Source: Aspidiotus rigidus (Eukaryota > Arthropoda > Insecta > Hemiptera > Diaspididae). From it: a stretch of 64,000 nucleotides of DNA. The stretch is from positions 4,650,001 through 4,714,000 of the forward strand of contig JAVHKY010000015.1 in the NCBI GenBank assembly GCA_035079385.1, written 5' to 3'. This document shows, piece after piece, positions 35,926 through 48,289 of the stretch. The notes under the pieces are model-generated. The model was not told the DNA's origin. It did no database searches and worked only from the letters and a program-made list of their open reading frames with translations. Position numbers and translations under genes: made by a program. Position 1 is the stretch's first letter. Each line of letters opens with the position of its first letter.

Positions 35926-38900
35926 TATACAAAGAATATTTTGGAATGAGATTATTGCTCAATACTAGCGCCCCTATACAGAATTTTTAAACAAGGTGGA
36001 ACCGCAATCTCTTAGCCTGGTGTGATTTATTCTTGTCGTCTTACAAATTTACATTTTTACCAATAAAATAAAGAAATTGTTCTTGAGTAGACCTGTTGTG
36101 TATTCTTAATGTTTTTTTTTTTTTTTTTTTTTTTTTTCAAACCAATCTTTTTCAAGTGAAGTGCTGTATTCAATTAATTAAGTAACTAATATTGTTGGTT
36201 CAGCAAGAAATTGAGGCTCTGTTCGTACAATAAAAAACAAAAAACAAAAACTTCGCGATAAGTAGATGAACTAAGGCGTCTTCTTCAGAATGTTACGGAG
36301 GTTTATGATAGATATGATAGTATTAACGAAATTACTTTCAGTCATTTTTTGAAGTCATTCTTGGTCACTTTTTTCTCCTCCAAGTCAGTAGTTGGTCATT
36401 TCTTTTTTTCCAAGTCATTATTTCACTTTTCTTTTTCAATGCTCGGTGTTGGCAGACCTGCGAGCAATTTCTAGCGTTTACTCCGCACATATACGCGTTT
36501 TTACCCTTTTTACGACCCTCTCCTCGAGGTATCTTCCGTATCCAGCCACCAAAGCAGCCAAGAGACAACCATTCATCAACGCCCGAATTCTCCCTACTAG
36601 ATTTGTCCTCACTCCTTGCATCCAATTCCAAATCACGAACCAGTGAATTGCCTATTGGTAAAAGCCGAGTCACAAAGCTCTCGTCTCATCAAGGACATTG
36701 CTTTGTCTTGATCGGCCACATACGACTGATACCCGTCCGCCCACTTCCTCTCAACCTTCACCCTCTGACGTGTGAACATTGCAGTCTGGACCTCTTTTAG
36801 TGTCCCGTTCCATTAACTTCTCCGTCTGCTCATCCCTCTCGACAGCCATCAGCAACAACTTTCCTTCCCTCTCTTACCTCCACGCTCTCAATTACCTTTC
36901 ACTCATTCAAGTTATTGCACCAAGCTCATAACCTTAGGGCTTTCATGAGCTTGTGGAAAGAACGAAGGAAGGAATTTCAACATAACAATTGTTGAAGAAT
37001 ATTCATTTTCTATTTATTACCTATTAACCTTCAAGTACGTCGAATAGTGTTGATATTATTTGGGTCGTGTCTTTTTTAAATCTTCAGTATAAAAGACATC
37101 ATCAAATTGGTGCACGTGAATACGCAGGATGACGAGATTGTATTATTGACATAAATGGTGTTGAGAAATGTGATGTCGATAAATCAAAGCATTCATTTAC
37201 ATCTGACACGTTGCCAATATTTTAAAAAGGAACTAAGTTCACGTCCTGTAAATAAAATTATAATACGTACCTCGGCAATATACAAATACGTGTACATCTA
37301 CTCGCTGCTCGTATGCAGTTTTAGTAATTGATGTAAGGCTGTCGTCAAATAGTTGAAACGAATAAAAAATGATGTTTGATAAGCGTATACTCTTTATAAA
37401 ACAATGTTGTTTGAACGATGGTTGTAGTTATTTATTTTTTTATTTTCAAATTCCTTCAGCTTTCATCGTTCTCGCATGCCAAAGAGATAGCTATGTGTAA
37501 AAGCATCGCCCAAAATAGCAGCGTATATAAAACAGAAAAGGAAGTAATAATACAAGAGAATGAACTTCATTTTTTTTAATAAGGTACTTTTATAAATAGA
37601 CTACATTCCATCGGAGGGTGGTCCGATAATGACATTGAAATTTCGTAGTTTCTACTCGTAAAATGCGTACAAGATGGTGTAAAAATAGTCCAAATCGTGA
37701 TCGTGTGTGTACACGGGCTCAAAGTGCTGTATGCCGCTGTAAGCTATCGAGTCGCGAGCTTTTCCAGCATGCGCTTCTCGTCTACCGCGAGTGGAAAATA
37801 CTGGTGAATTTTCCGCCGTTTGCGAGGAAAAAAGTAGTGTTGCGAATGGATGAGTCATCGCTTCTGTTGATAACGGCAATCCCTTCGACCCGGTAAGCTT
37901 ACGTAATGCTCGCAATAATGGTGAAGTGTTGTGGCTGTACAGACTTGACTACCGCATAGAGGGTAGCTTTTTACTATATCGTATTATTGTTCGCTAATAT
38001 ACTACTTGAATGTAATTTAAGAACAAGGGTGCGATAGCGGTTAAGATTGTTCATAATAGGGAGAAAAATAATTTAAAAAATTGCAAGGGGTCACTAAGCG
38101 AATGCGCTCGTTTGTCATCAACGTTGAATGATTTATTTAATAGGGAATGTGAGATTTAAAGACGCGGATCATATCCGAACTCGCAGGAACTACGGTATAG
38201 ATCCTCTCATGTGGCTTATGTGCACGTTCCACCTCGCGAAGGTGTGCGGTATTATTTGTTCGCAGAGCGACCGTTTTCCAGCGATATTTAATTAGCGTCT
38301 TATTATGTAAATTTTATTGCGTCCAGTTTGAAGAACGAAAATATGTACAGACGATATATTCTCATTGAAAACGTATACAAAAATCCGTACGTTTTCAAGA
38401 ATTTTTGGTTTAGTGTAACGGTACAAATTATTTCATTAACAAAAAAAAAAAAAAAAACAACGGTCAACGTGTGATTCTAAATTTGCATATTTTCAAGTAC
38501 TCGTATTTTGTACCAGAAGAGAAGAGAAAGAAAGAGGATATTTGTCGGATGTGTTGTTGATTTGTTAATTCGGTTTCTTCCGAATGGTTTCTCTTTTTTC
38601 CCATGGTATTTTGGACGAGTGACCGATTCTCATAGGCGTCTACATGACGAAGAACAGTTTTTGAAACTTTTATCAGTTTTCGAAGTGTGAATTTATGGTT
38701 GAGAACGTTTTACGAAAGCCGTCGCCTTCGAAAAATTTTACAACTTGAAAGAAATACTAGATTGCCCACAACAGACTAGATCACGACAGTCCTCGCCGCA
38801 CGTATCTGTCTTTGAAAAGAAGAAATTTGATTTTCATTCGTGTCATTATTCTTGGGAAATTTCTCTTCATGGAACTTAGGCGGTCCAAGCGTAGTAGGTG

Positions 38901-39081
38901 TACTCAAAGGTTAATTAAAAATTCGTGTCAAGAGCTCTGAGTACGACTAAGGTATCTGAATATTTTCTGTGAGAGCGTAGTTTCGAATTAGTGTTTCTCA
39001 ACTACCACTCAATCGATTTTTTGACGTGGAAAGATAAAAACGAATACGTAAACGAAATTCGTGTTTGAAAATTGTCTATGG
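35926..39081. other. Intergenic; one unproven exon candidate
   Basis: AT-rich, with a run of 26 T at about 36112-36137 and no recognised repeat. On the - strand an open stretch (37905 to 37652) follows a plausible acceptor (ATCAACAG) and ends in a TAG. The predicted end includes HFEPVYTHDHDLDYFY. It matches no family I know and lacks a partner exon, so I do not call a gene. Confidence 0.3.
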
Positions 39082-40398
39082 CAGTGTTTCCCAACCTTAC
39101 TTACATTGCGGCACATTTTTCCGTGTGGAGATATTCCTGCGACACAACAATTCCAAAATTCGAAATTTTATTCAAAGTGTTTATATCTCAGTTCCAGGAT
39201 TAAGGGCGGTCAGATGGCCGTATGAGGACCCCATCCCCCTCTCCTCAAACTGTGGTGCGAAGGAGATGGGAACTCTCATCTATTGTAAGGGCTCAGAAAT
39301 TATAAGTTCAGCCACCAATGTTGATTTTTCTTGTCTTCACTGGAGAACGCTCTACTCCCAGTTTCCTGATTCTAAAATTTGTGCGGAGACATGGAACACG
39401 ATCTGTATATTTTCCCTTTTCGCAGAAAGTTTCTACGTTTCGGTATATTCAGCTCTAGCTCGAGGTTTTTGGTGCTAGGAGCAAGACCTAATTTTTGACG
39501 TCCTTTCCCAAACACAACAGTCCTTTATCCTGGTGACGTCACAGCGCGTTATAGCTAGCTAAAACCCTGTCAATTGGGCCAAACGGACTATCGACTCCTA
39601 TAAGAAAGACACTGGGAGCAAAGATCATTAGGCTATTGTTGACAATAAGAAATATTTCAGATATGAAACGTTTATTTGTAAATGAGGACGTATCTGTAAA
39701 AAGGGCCTCCGCAAGGAAATATTAAACATAGAAAAATGAATTTGAATTTGAGTGGATATAACTTCATAACAATAAGTTCAATCAAAAAAAGTGCAAGAAC
39801 AAAAATTGAAGAGCAACTCTTTTTCTATAAGATGCAATAATACATTGTCAATCTGTTGAATATTGGATTCAGAGGAAACGGGAGAGAAGAGACGACGCGG
39901 AGGCCCTTCTTACAGAAATGGGATCGGCAATGAACTGAAACGTCTAAAAATCATGGTCTCCGCAACAGAGGCCCTATCTTCTATATTAAGAATCTACAAC
40001 TTCAATCACTCAGCAATTCCTCTTTCTTAATTTTATAACATCATGATATGAGTTTCTCTTATGGGAGTCAATATCAAAAGGTAACTTGCTGAGTGACGTC
40101 ACAGGATAGAGGTCTATAGACCCGATAATTTTCGTAATATTTTTGTATAGTAAAATTGGCACCTCTTGAACTTGTTGCTATGGGCAGCTTCTTGCTTTGC
40201 TAGTCCCTGGCACCGGAGCTGGTAAATTCGGTACAAGTTGATTGTCAAGTATAGGAAATTATAAACTAAAATTGAGTTCATTCAAGTGTTGCAATATATT
40301 AGTCTGGTTGTGCTTCTGATAAATTTACAACTTTTTCCAGTTTATGTAAATTTTTTTTTTGACAAAAATCTCGCGACACACCGGTTGAGAAACCTTTG
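39082..40398. mobile_element. Non-autonomous hAT-like element
   Basis: The left end CAGTGTTTCCCAACC...GCGGCACA and the right end, read on the complement, CAAAGGTTTCTCAACC...TGTCGCG resemble each other and the ends of hAT transposons. About 1.3 kb, with no transposase frame, and with two TGACGTCA sites (39534, 40094). A clear 8-bp target duplication is not visible, so the boundaries are provisional. Confidence 0.6.
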
Positions 40399-40713
40399 TT
40401 CGTGGAAAATAGTACTATTCGGATACTCAAAATAGAGAGGATTAAATAACTCCAAACCTATACGGACCTACTTTGGGAGCCATATTTTAGTCCTCAAAAG
40501 GCGTTAGGGAATAATTAGGAAATGCTTGGAATTCGCTGACTTTATGGTCTTGGCTGCAGAAATTGATGAATAACTGAAAGAAAAAGGGTCAGAGTTGGAA
40601 TACAAGAACAAAACTTCTCAGATCGTTTGCAAAAAAGTTATGGGTCACAAGGTCGTCAAGAGCCAAACCGGTCTTTTTTTTTTTTTTGTAATTTATGTTC
40701 AAGATTATTATTT
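40399..40713. other. Intergenic, nothing recognised
   Basis: Short AT-rich spacer with a T run just before the tandem duplication. No frame or repeat recognised. Confidence 0.4.
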
Positions 40714-41179
40714 GTAAACCTAACCTGAATCCTGGCTCCTTGAGAATTCCGGGCCCGGAGAAGAAAGTACCCTTACCCCTCTCCCTCTTGACGGTCTTGG
40801 TGGGTCAAACAGCTGCCTTCATCCGCTGATCTTCGGTCTCTTTCAGGTGAGTTGAGACATGTTCTACGGGAGGATTTTTTGATTTCGATTTCAATGATCG
40901 ATTATTGAACAGAGCGATCTCTTGGTCTTTTTTTCTAATTTACAGTGTAAACCTAACCTGAATCCTGGCTCCTTGAGAATACCGGGCCCGGAGAAGAAAG
41001 TACCCTTACCCTTCTCCCTCTTGACGGTCTTGGTGGGTCAAACAGCTGCCTTCATCCGCTGATCTTCGGTCTCTTTCATGTGAGTTGAGACATGTTCTAC
41101 GGGAGGATTTTTTGATTTCGATTTCGATGATCGATTATTGAACAGAGCGATCTCTTGGTCTTTTTTTCTAATTTACAGT
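40714..41179. repeat. Tandem duplication, 2 x 233 bp
   Basis: 40714-40946 and 40947-41179 are consecutive copies differing at about five positions (for example GAATTCCGGG against GAATACCGGG, TTTCAGGTGAG against TTTCATGTGAG). Each unit begins GTAAACCTAACCTGAATCC and ends AATTTACAG followed by T. The first copy also carries CTTTCAG/GTGAGT, which looks like a splice junction. No coding frame spans the unit. Confidence 0.93.
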
Positions 41180-41299
41180 CGTTCAAAGTCAGTTTCAGTC
41201 ATTTTATCTTCAAAATGGTTCTTTAAATCTTGTTTAAAGAAAATTCTGCTATTTTTTTGTTTCCCCACTATCTGGGAGGGTGTCCCCAAAAAACTTCCG

Positions 41300-41448
41300 T
41301 GTCGCGTCCGACCTTTATGACGTCATCAGTGACCTGGATACTTCAGAGACTTGAAAAAATTTCGACGTGCGCTGCTTTGAAACCTTTATCCGTGATCTTC
41401 ATTTTACTAAATCTAACATACAGTGTATTAAGCTATATATATATATAT
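41300..41448. repeat. Unit of the TGACGTCA / TGACCT satellite, left of the LINE
   Basis: Contains TGACGTCATCAGTGACCT at 41318, then ACTTCAGAGACTTG, then CATTTTACTAAATCTAACAT. The same order is found in the units at 43113-43480. The LINE at 41449-43115 separates them. Confidence 0.75.
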
Positions 41449-43115
41449 ATTTTTTTTTTTTTTGGTTCCCCAGTCCGGACATACCCGGTGGGGCCATTTT
41501 ATTCCGCGTAAAAAGCATTTCTATAACTTAGCCCAGCACCAGGTATCGACCCGGAACTGGGGTTTTGACAAACTTATATTTATCATATATGGGGTTTAGA
41601 GGTGACATCTATGCTGGGTAGCTTATTGGTCTGCCAGCTCCTCACTCCTGCAGGACATTCCCTTTCTTCGATGTCTCTGGTGGTAATACTGATTCCTCAA
41701 TGTCTCTAGCGGTGATGCTCCTTGAATTCCATTACTATGCCCTGTTCATGGTGGAGTAGAGAGGGTGTGGCTTTGTTGCCTCTCCATTTCGTTCTACAAT
41801 CCAAAGGGCGCGGATAACTTTTTCCATATATGCAGGGTCTTTTGCAATGTCTGGAGGTGTATTTCCAGGCCGTCCATCCTCATCGATTGGGCAACTTAGT
41901 AGTACGTGCTCAGCTGTCTGTTCTAGTGCTCCGCATGGGTATTTTTGTGTACTTCTTCTATTTCTTTTGAAGAGGTAACTATTGAAACACCCATATCCCG
42001 TCAATGCCTGTGTTAGATAGAAGTTCAGCGACTCCTCCTCAAATGGCCATGGTGTGGGACACAATTTCTTTGTCCATTTGCCTCGTTTCTCATTGTCCCA
42101 CTCTGCCTTCCAGAGTCTGGCAATTTCTTCATCGATATATGCTCCAATTGTCTTTGGAGACCAACCATCCGCTGTAATATATTCTGGGTGTTTCTTAAAT
42201 ATAAGCCAATCATCAATGGCTCCCCATCGCTTCAATTTATACACTATGGTTCGCTTCGTGACTAGATAGTCTAGTGGCGGTGTGCCGGTTATGATGGTCA
42301 AAGGTAGATAGGATACCTTCTTGTAGCTACGTGCTATATACTCTCTTATCAGTCTATCAACTTTGCGGATGTTTCCCCGGACTCCTTTAAGCATTATTCT
42401 ATGGCCAAATATCGAGCTGCAGTACTTATATAGTACTGCAATCACTCCGTTCAGCATGACTCTCCGAGCAGCATTGCTGTATCCTTTTGTATTATGGAAG
42501 AGGATATTAAATTTCCGTATTGCTTACATACTCTTCTCCTTCAGATAGTCAAAATGCTTCTGATAGCGTAGTTTTGGGTCAATCAATACCCCAAGGTATT
42601 TCATAAATTCCGCGCACTTTATTAGCGTGCCATTGATATTGAATTCAGGGCACAGCCTGAAGTCTGCATCCTGCATGACAACAGAAATTTTGTTGATATA
42701 TACAATGACTGTTTTCCCAACGTTGAGCTCTAAGCCTAGTTTGTCGAGGGTTTCACTTATGAGTACAGTGCTGGCCCTGATTTTCTCTTTCAGGATTTCC
42801 TCGTTGCCTCCGTGCATAATTGTAAGAAGGTCATCAGCAAATGCACAGCGTGTCACACGCTTTGTCTTTAGTACTTTAAGGAGTTTATCATAGACGACAT
42901 TCCAAAGAAGTGGGCCGAGCACACTTCCTTGTGGGCATCCACTTGTTATCTTGACTTTCTCGTTTCTAAAGATTACATCCCTGTTGCTCAGGTAGTCTGT
43001 GAGTATATTGATCAAATATTCTGGGCACTGGATTGATTGGAGTGTCCTGATGATTGCACTGTGCTTCACGTAGTCGAAGGCTGAACGAATGTCATAAGAT
43101 ACCAAGACCTTACTT
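41449..43115 (-). mobile_element. R1-like LINE, 5'-truncated, with poly(A), inserted in the satellite
   Basis: On the - strand it runs from a 5'-truncated palm domain at about 43115 to a tail visible as a T run on the + strand at about 41450-41463, preceded by an AT dinucleotide run. The 3' UTR covers about 270 bases. The satellite sequence resumes on both sides, which fixes the boundaries to within a few bases. Confidence 0.87.
41735..43105 (-). pseudogene. LINE reverse transcriptase, C-terminal two thirds
   Basis: 43105-42524 holds motif A YDIRSAFDYV, motif B SGCPQGSVLGPLLWN, the catalytic box FADD and the motif GLELNVGKTV. After a stop at 42524 and a frame change, 42457-41735 continues with the thumb and C-terminal part: KVSYLPLTIITGTPPLDYL, FYLTQALTGYGCFNSYL, and then Cys-x-(13)-His-x-(4)-Cys. 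The fingers and the endonuclease are missing. Only one clear lesion lies in the preserved part, so this copy is fairly young. Confidence 0.88.
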
Positions 43116-43480
43116 CTATAACCTCCATTACACTAGGCCTAACATACTGACGTTATGAGTGACCTTGACCTATTTTAGGGACTTGAGCAAATTGCAATCT
43201 TCGATACTTGGAACCGGTATCCTTAGCCTGCATCATACTAAGCCTGTCATACACTGTACTAGGCAGAGTATACTGCGCTTTGCTGTTATAGTCTCCATTT
43301 TACTAGGCCCAACATACTGATATCACGAGTGACCTTGACCTACTGTAGGGACTTTGAATAATTTCAACATTTGCTACTTTGCGACCTGTATTCTCAACTT
43401 CCACTTTACTGAACCTGACGTACAGTATACCAGACTCAACTTTTTGGCCTTCATCATGTAGAAGAGTTTTGCTCGGATAT
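43113..43480. repeat. Two tandem satellite units of about 175 bp
   Basis: Units begin near 43120 and 43293: (C)CTCCATT-CACTAGGCC, AACATACTGA, GAGTGACCTTGACCTA, TAGGGACTT, ACAGTATAC or close variants. Each has TGACCTTGACC, which on the complement reads as an extended nuclear-receptor half site. Here the TGACGTCA position has diverged (TGACGTTA in the first). Confidence 0.8.
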
Positions 43481-46300
43481 TGACCTAATTCATGGATATT
43501 TATATAATATAGGCTGTAAAGACATATGAAAGGAACATAATTCTCATCTGAATGAGGAATTGTAAGAATGGATGATGACGTCACGACTAAATTTGACGAC
43601 CCATGTCCGAGGAGACAATCCAACGTATACCTACAACTCCAAGGTCGAAATGTTTCCTAATGTCCCGCCTGATATGTACAACTCGAAGATCGAAATTCTT
43701 CCTAGTCTTGTTCCTTTTATAGTCAACAGGAAGAAGGTAAATTTTTCGGTCCACCTACCCCGTGATGACTCGATGTTTAATGTCTCACCGAGTTCCCTCT
43801 TGACATTTATGCGCCTCGGAAGTCCCTGAAGCAGGTCGGAGGCACAGTTTGGTAGAAATATGGCCGATTTAACCCTTCTTGAAACAGATTTTCTGTTAAT
43901 CTCCTCAAATAAATTGAAAACTTTTCAAATCTTCTTTTAACACATAGAGCTGGTAGATTGGAAGTTTTTTAAGCCACCCTGTCTCTCTCATCTTCTATAT
44001 TATATAGCTGGAGAGTCAACAATTCTTCAGGTTCCTCCTCTTCTCCCTCATCACTTATATAGCTGAACAGTCAAAATGTTTCGAAGTTCCCCTGACTCCT
44101 CTCAATCATACAATTTTTCCAAGTCTCCCTGATTTATGGGGTAAAATTCTTCTGTACTCCTATCTCATCATAGACATCGCTCGAAGGTCCCCACTTTTGC
44201 AGAACGTTGCCCATCTCAAGAGCCAACGATGAATTTCAAAAGCCAATCGTGTATTCGATTTTCCGCGCTCGAACAATTACCCACTTATGAAGTCTGGTCG
44301 CTTGATGATGATCGCATGACGTGGATTGAAACGAGCCGAGTAATTGAAAAGTGAATTCACGAATCGTAAACCTTTTTTAAAATTTATGAAATAATCATTG
44401 CGTGCATAATTATCAAACTAAACGCTTTTATTTGTCGAAAATTGACTGTCAATGAGAAAATGAAAGTGGAATAGTTTTGAATCTTGACAAAGTGAGAACA
44501 AGAAACCAAGAGTGGCTTCGAAATTTCGAGTTTAGAGTCTCGAAAGCGAATAATTTTTTCGTAATGTTTTTCATGAAAACAGTTTTCTACTTTTTCATTG
44601 TGCAATAAGTTGTCAAGTTGTATATCTTCACCTGTCATTCATTCATGCCCTGCGAAGATTATAATATTGTACATAATTATCGATCGTTCTCATTAGTTTA
44701 GAAAACCTGTAGTCATGAAAAAAATGGAGCATTGATTTTCCAGAAATCGAAAAGTACGTTTTGTATTATGTACAAATATACCGGGTTTGTTTTGTAGGAC
44801 TATATAGTAATTGACCCACCGTTTAATATTCTCTGTTTGTGCAGTTAGTTGGTGCCTATTCGACGTAGTTAAGTACAGTATAGTACTATTATGATGTAGT
44901 ACTAAACACGCTATCGTTGATTATTCATTTTCAAGGTTCTTTTATGATTCATTTACGCACAGAAAATTGGTGATTAGGGACGGGGACAAGCGTTGAATTT
45001 GTAGACACAAATTTGTATTGTGTATACCCGTAGCGGACTCACAAAATTATCGGAGATGTTTGAAGACTGGATTGTGTTAATTATCGGCGGCGCAAAATAA
45101 CCTCCTTGCGTTTATTCTATATACGTTGGATTTAGCTTGAAAATAATAATACTCGCGATTTTCGATTCGCCTTTCGTGACTGCCCCATATTCGAGGGTGA
45201 AAAAATTTGACCGTTATGACGTCTAAAGTTCGCATTCCTCGGGGTTGACTGTGTTGTAATTTCTAGTTTCGAGCAAACAACGAACTCGAATTAGGGTTGA
45301 AGCATAATACGATGCACGATACGAAATAAGCTCGGGTATACCCTCAACTTGACACGAACCAAGGGATCATTACCATTTCATTCCGACAAGGTACATTTTG
45401 AGCGTGATTTATTTTTCTGAAGTTCCTCGATAAAAATCAAAGTTGAATAAGTAAGTTTTGAATTTTATTATTCCTCTTTTTTCGTTTGATGAAGTAAGAG
45501 ATGTAAATTAAAAGGAATTGTAGGTAGTTCTCCTTGCGAGTATCTCAAACGATTATTGTCATGTAACTTGAATTCCTTTGTGTGGAATGTGAAGTTTTCA
45601 GAAGTCGAGAGATTGACTATTATGTCGTAAAAGTGTAATCGCAGAATTCGTGATCTGCGATCTGATTGCCGCTTTTGAAATTAAAACCTGCAACAGGGGC
45701 TTGATAATTATTACGATGGCGATGCGTCAAACATATTACATCTAATATGACCATTCTTACCTATAATGACTTGTCAAATAACCGCTTGAAATTATTGATG
45801 AAGCTCGTAAATCTAAGCGTCGTTTCAACTGAAACAATACCGTAAATTAAAACCATTAATTTTTGGCTAGAAATCGTGGAAACATACTGGTGAAATTAGC
45901 TGATGGTAACAGTTTTAAATTTTGGCAGTGAATTCTTTGAAAATTCTTTGTCGTCCTCGCCTCTCTTTTGGAATTATGGTTGCAGTTCATTACTCGAGTG
46001 GAAATTGGTTGGAAATAGTCGCCGTCCGGTTCTGAAGACGTTCTAAAAAATTCAGAAGCTTTGCAATGGCAGTGGGGAACCCACAAGTTCCCCCCGCCCG
46101 GTGAAAAATAGTTTATCTACAATCAAGTGCGTTCAGATCGATAACGTCGCCAAATTCGGACGGGGGGTATTCTGTGGATAACCCCCGCCCCCCTCTGTTG
46201 AAAACGTATGTTGAACTAAGGGGTGACGTAGGTTCTGGCAAACCCAAGTTTTTTTGTAATCGTCTGGCCTAGACGAATGGAATTAATGTAACATAACGTA
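43481..46300. other. Intergenic, no gene seen
   Basis: Starts with satellite-like sequence (TGACGTCA at 43576, then reiterated CAACTC-AAG-TCGAAAT blocks) and becomes unique AT-rich DNA after about 44200. The part 44640-46080 shows no repeat and no credible coding frame. Confidence 0.4.
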
Positions 46301-46350
46301 ACCTAAATAGACTGAGAGGAGAAGGAAGGGGAAAAAAAAAATGAAATATA

Positions 46351-46516
46351 ATTTAAAAAAAAATAAATGAAAAAAAAATAAATAAATAAATAAATAAATA
46401 AATAAAATAAATAAATAAAAATAAAATAAATAAATAAAAATAAAATAAAATAATAATAAAATAAAATGAAATAAATAAATAAATAAGACAATAAAATAAG
46501 TAAAATGAAATAAAAA
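46351..46516. repeat. AAAT / AAAAT microsatellite
   Basis: Almost uninterrupted AAAT units with AAAAT variants. Long Phe/Leu/Tyr/Ile-rich frames on the - strand here are artefacts of the repeat. Confidence 0.95.
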
Positions 46517-46867
46517 CAGAAATCATACCCTCTTTCAATAGTAGAGTTAAGTGTATAGTTATAGTGTATTTCGAACTCGTCATGAGAGGGATGGGGAAAA
46601 ACGATGGTAAAACCCACCCAACTCTTATGACTAAATGTAATGTTTAAATTTAAATAAATAAGAAAATTAAAAAAAAAAAAAAGAAACCTAGATTGACGAC
46701 GTCACCAAAGTCGGATGTGGACGTCTTTAGAGGATGCACCCTCACCCCTAACAAAACAGATAGTGGGTTTCTCGCTAAAATTAGCAACCAAAACGAGTGT
46801 TTTTTGGCTTCTGTTCTGTTTCATGAGATATGTGTGTGCTCCTATCATATATTACACGGCATCACAA

Positions 46868-47180
46868 TTTTTTAGTCATGCTCTGGCATTTCTAAAAAAG
46901 TATGTTACTCTAGAAGTATTTTTAACGCTGAAAACGACGCTGTTATCCATTTTTCGATCCATCTTCCCAATCATCTCGTTTACTCATCGGGAATCATAGC
47001 AAAACGCATCAACAATTGTAGGATCAGAACACTACAACGTGCGATAGGTTCCGCAACAATCCGCGGCAAGTAAACGAGATCATAACAAGAGATCGAAAAA
47101 CCGACGACAGCGTCGTTTTCAGCGTTCAAAATATTTCTAGAATAGTGTAATTTGTTTGAAATGCCAGAGCATGACCAAAA
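46868..47180. mobile_element. Foldback element with inverted arms of about 120 bp
   Basis: 46871-46990 and 47063-47180 are inverted copies. Shared landmarks are GTCATGCTCTGGCATTTC, AACGCTGAAAACGACGCTGT, TTTTTCGATC and ATCTCGTTTAC. The centre of about 70 bases is unique. The ends run into T and A runs, so the exact termini and any duplication are unclear. No coding frame. Confidence 0.88.
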
Positions 47181-48289
47181 AAAAAATTCAAGTAAATATA
47201 TCCACTTCATGGAAAATCATTGAATCATGTATATGTCTTTGGGTGTTTGCAAAGAAATAAAATTTTAAGATGGAAAATCTCAATTATATCGATATACCAA
47301 TATCAATCGATTCTATACTCGGCTGCTATCGTAAGTTAAACCTTCATTATAGGCCTATATAACGAACTTCTCGTAGTCTAAGCCTAGTATTCAATATTTT
47401 GGACTAACTAGCTTTTGGAGGCTCGCTCGCTCCCCTCGTGAAGTTCCTAACGGACAGAAAACGAAAGAAGTCCGTCAGTCTACAGCTAGTACAGTAAATA
47501 CTAATTCAGAAAGATCTTAACGTAATCTAAAGATGGTTACTAAAGAAGAGTCAGAGGCGCTCAGTGGAGGTTGCTTTCAAATAATAGGTAGATTCAATCT
47601 CGACTTGACCAAAGCTGTCCTTAACGAAGACGAAAGTTGTCTGAGTCGTATTTGAAGGATGTAAATTTAGAGGTACACGACAATGATCCCGTAGAAGTTC
47701 TTCGGAGTTGGTAGATCAAAATAAGAATTAAGTACTTACGAAATGGATTGCCTCTTCAAGCCTCACAATAACAGCTACTTCCTCGACTTCCATAATTACT
47801 CCTGGATTGCCGGAAAACAAAACGTCAAATAATTTGATAAAACTACTATGCCAAAACAACGATACGACTCGAAGAAGTCAACTCGGTGGCGCCGGAATGA
47901 TATCGATAATAAATTGCTTAGGAATTGTTTGTGTTGAGATGTCAGGTATTTTCGATGGAAAGGAGGTCGAGAAAGAAGTGGTTTAGCCTATTAGGCTAAG
48001 TCGAATAATCGATAATGTAAATAATCGAGGATTTCGACACCCCCTTTGAAGTCTAGTATGAGGCTAATATATTGTATATTAGACCTATAAAATGAAGGCT
48101 AAACCTACTATAGCAGCCTAGTTTGAGCCTAGTATTATTAGGCCTAGTCAGTATAAGCTTAATATGCTATATATTAAGCGTAGTACTCGTATAATGAAGG
48201 CGAAAGGTCAAAATTTTTCCATGTCAAGCCTAGTATAATGAACGCTAGAGGTCGGATTGTTTTCAAGCCCCAAAAGTAGGTCGCGTTTA
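47181..48289. repeat. Low-copy repeat sequence rich in GCCTAGTAT motifs
   Basis: The motif (A)GGCCTA or GCCTAGTAT recurs many times (for example 47350-47400 and 48050-48240). Similar wording occurs near 57290-57440 and 62020-62180. It seems to belong to the same dispersed family as the TGACGTCA units. No coding frame. Confidence 0.5.

Noticed and set aside
46303..46617. Phe/Tyr/Leu-rich frames on the - strand, like membrane proteins
   Set aside because: They are translations of the AAAT microsatellite.
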